NCBI GenBank assembly: GCA_034401795.1
Contig: CM067373.1
Coordinates: 86,399,023 to 86,463,022 of the forward strand
Length of the DNA: 64,000 nucleotides
Direction of reading: 5' to 3'
Source of the DNA: Chaetoderma sp. LZ-2023a
Lineage: Eukaryota > Mollusca > Caudofoveata > Chaetodermatida > Chaetodermatidae
The notes beneath the pieces are model-generated. The model was given only the letters and a program-made list of their open reading frames with translations. It made no database searches and was not told the DNA's origin. Shown in pieces: positions 63,950 through 64,000 of the stretch (position 1 is its first letter; every line of letters starts with the position of its first letter). The translations under genes were made by a program, and so were the position numbers.

Positions 63950-64000
63950 ACAAGAGGACCATGGGGCCTGTATCACTCACCTGGAACATAGGTATTTCTT
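63950..64000 (-). mobile_element. start of another HC element, cut by the window end
   Basis: ACAAGAGGACCATGGGGCCT followed by GTATCACTCACCTGGAAC is the same terminal sequence as at 62608. Confidence 0.65.

Overview
The window looks like intergenic and intronic DNA of an animal, most likely a lophotrochozoan such as a mollusc. The grounds are one spliced host gene of bilaterian type, no prokaryotic organisation, and a very dense repeat load that includes hairpin-ended elements with ~150 bp core repeats of the kind described from bivalves. The species cannot be named from sequence alone.

Layout. 1-6.4 kb: a DIRS-type tyrosine-recombinase retrotransposon with open gag-like, RT/RNase H and recombinase frames, a probable spliceosomal intron near the 5' end of ORF1, and an inverted-repeat pair after the recombinase that fits the internal complementary region and right terminal repeat. 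6.4-19.8 kb: no convincing host gene; palindromic MITEs, hairpin-ended core-repeat elements, a 37 bp minisatellite, a 1.5 kb GT-rich minisatellite with a 208 bp higher-order period, and a LINE relic. 19.9-24.1 kb: a 63 bp satellite of about 67 copies that is open on the minus strand as 21-residue repeats. 24.1-34.2 kb: more repeats, including a mariner transposase pseudogene split by a MITE.

34.3-43.8 kb, + strand: the only host gene I can identify, neuroendocrine protein 7B2 (secretogranin V), in five coding exons that join in frame to 268 codons. Its intron 1 starts directly with an (ACT)n tract and carries a broken Penelope-like element, a TTAA-flanked palindromic MITE and a second, 0.5 kb ACT/GCT tract. 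Introns 3 and 4 carry copies of another MITE family that bring perfect TGACGTCA (CRE) sites.

43.8-64 kb: a possible CpG-rich promoter at 44.4 kb, a cluster of MITE copies, an old ~165 bp tandem repeat, a LINE endonuclease scrap, an apparently intact Tc1-type DD34E transposon (51.2-52.9 kb) nested in a decayed tyrosine-recombinase retroelement with A1...B1-A2...B2 split direct repeats (50.75-58.2 kb) that also holds a minus-strand LINE fragment, and hairpin-ended core-repeat elements up to the window end.

The genes do not form a pathway. The host gene serves regulated secretion as chaperone and inhibitor of prohormone convertase 2; nearly everything else is mobile or repetitive DNA in nested layers. 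For short repeats the ends are good to about 5-20 bp only. Family names used below: P1 = palindromic TTAA MITE; P2 = MITE with GGACCTTTCCAGTTT-like ends and a central hairpin; P3 = TACTGGGCC hairpin family; HC = hairpin-ended element with ~150 bp core repeats.
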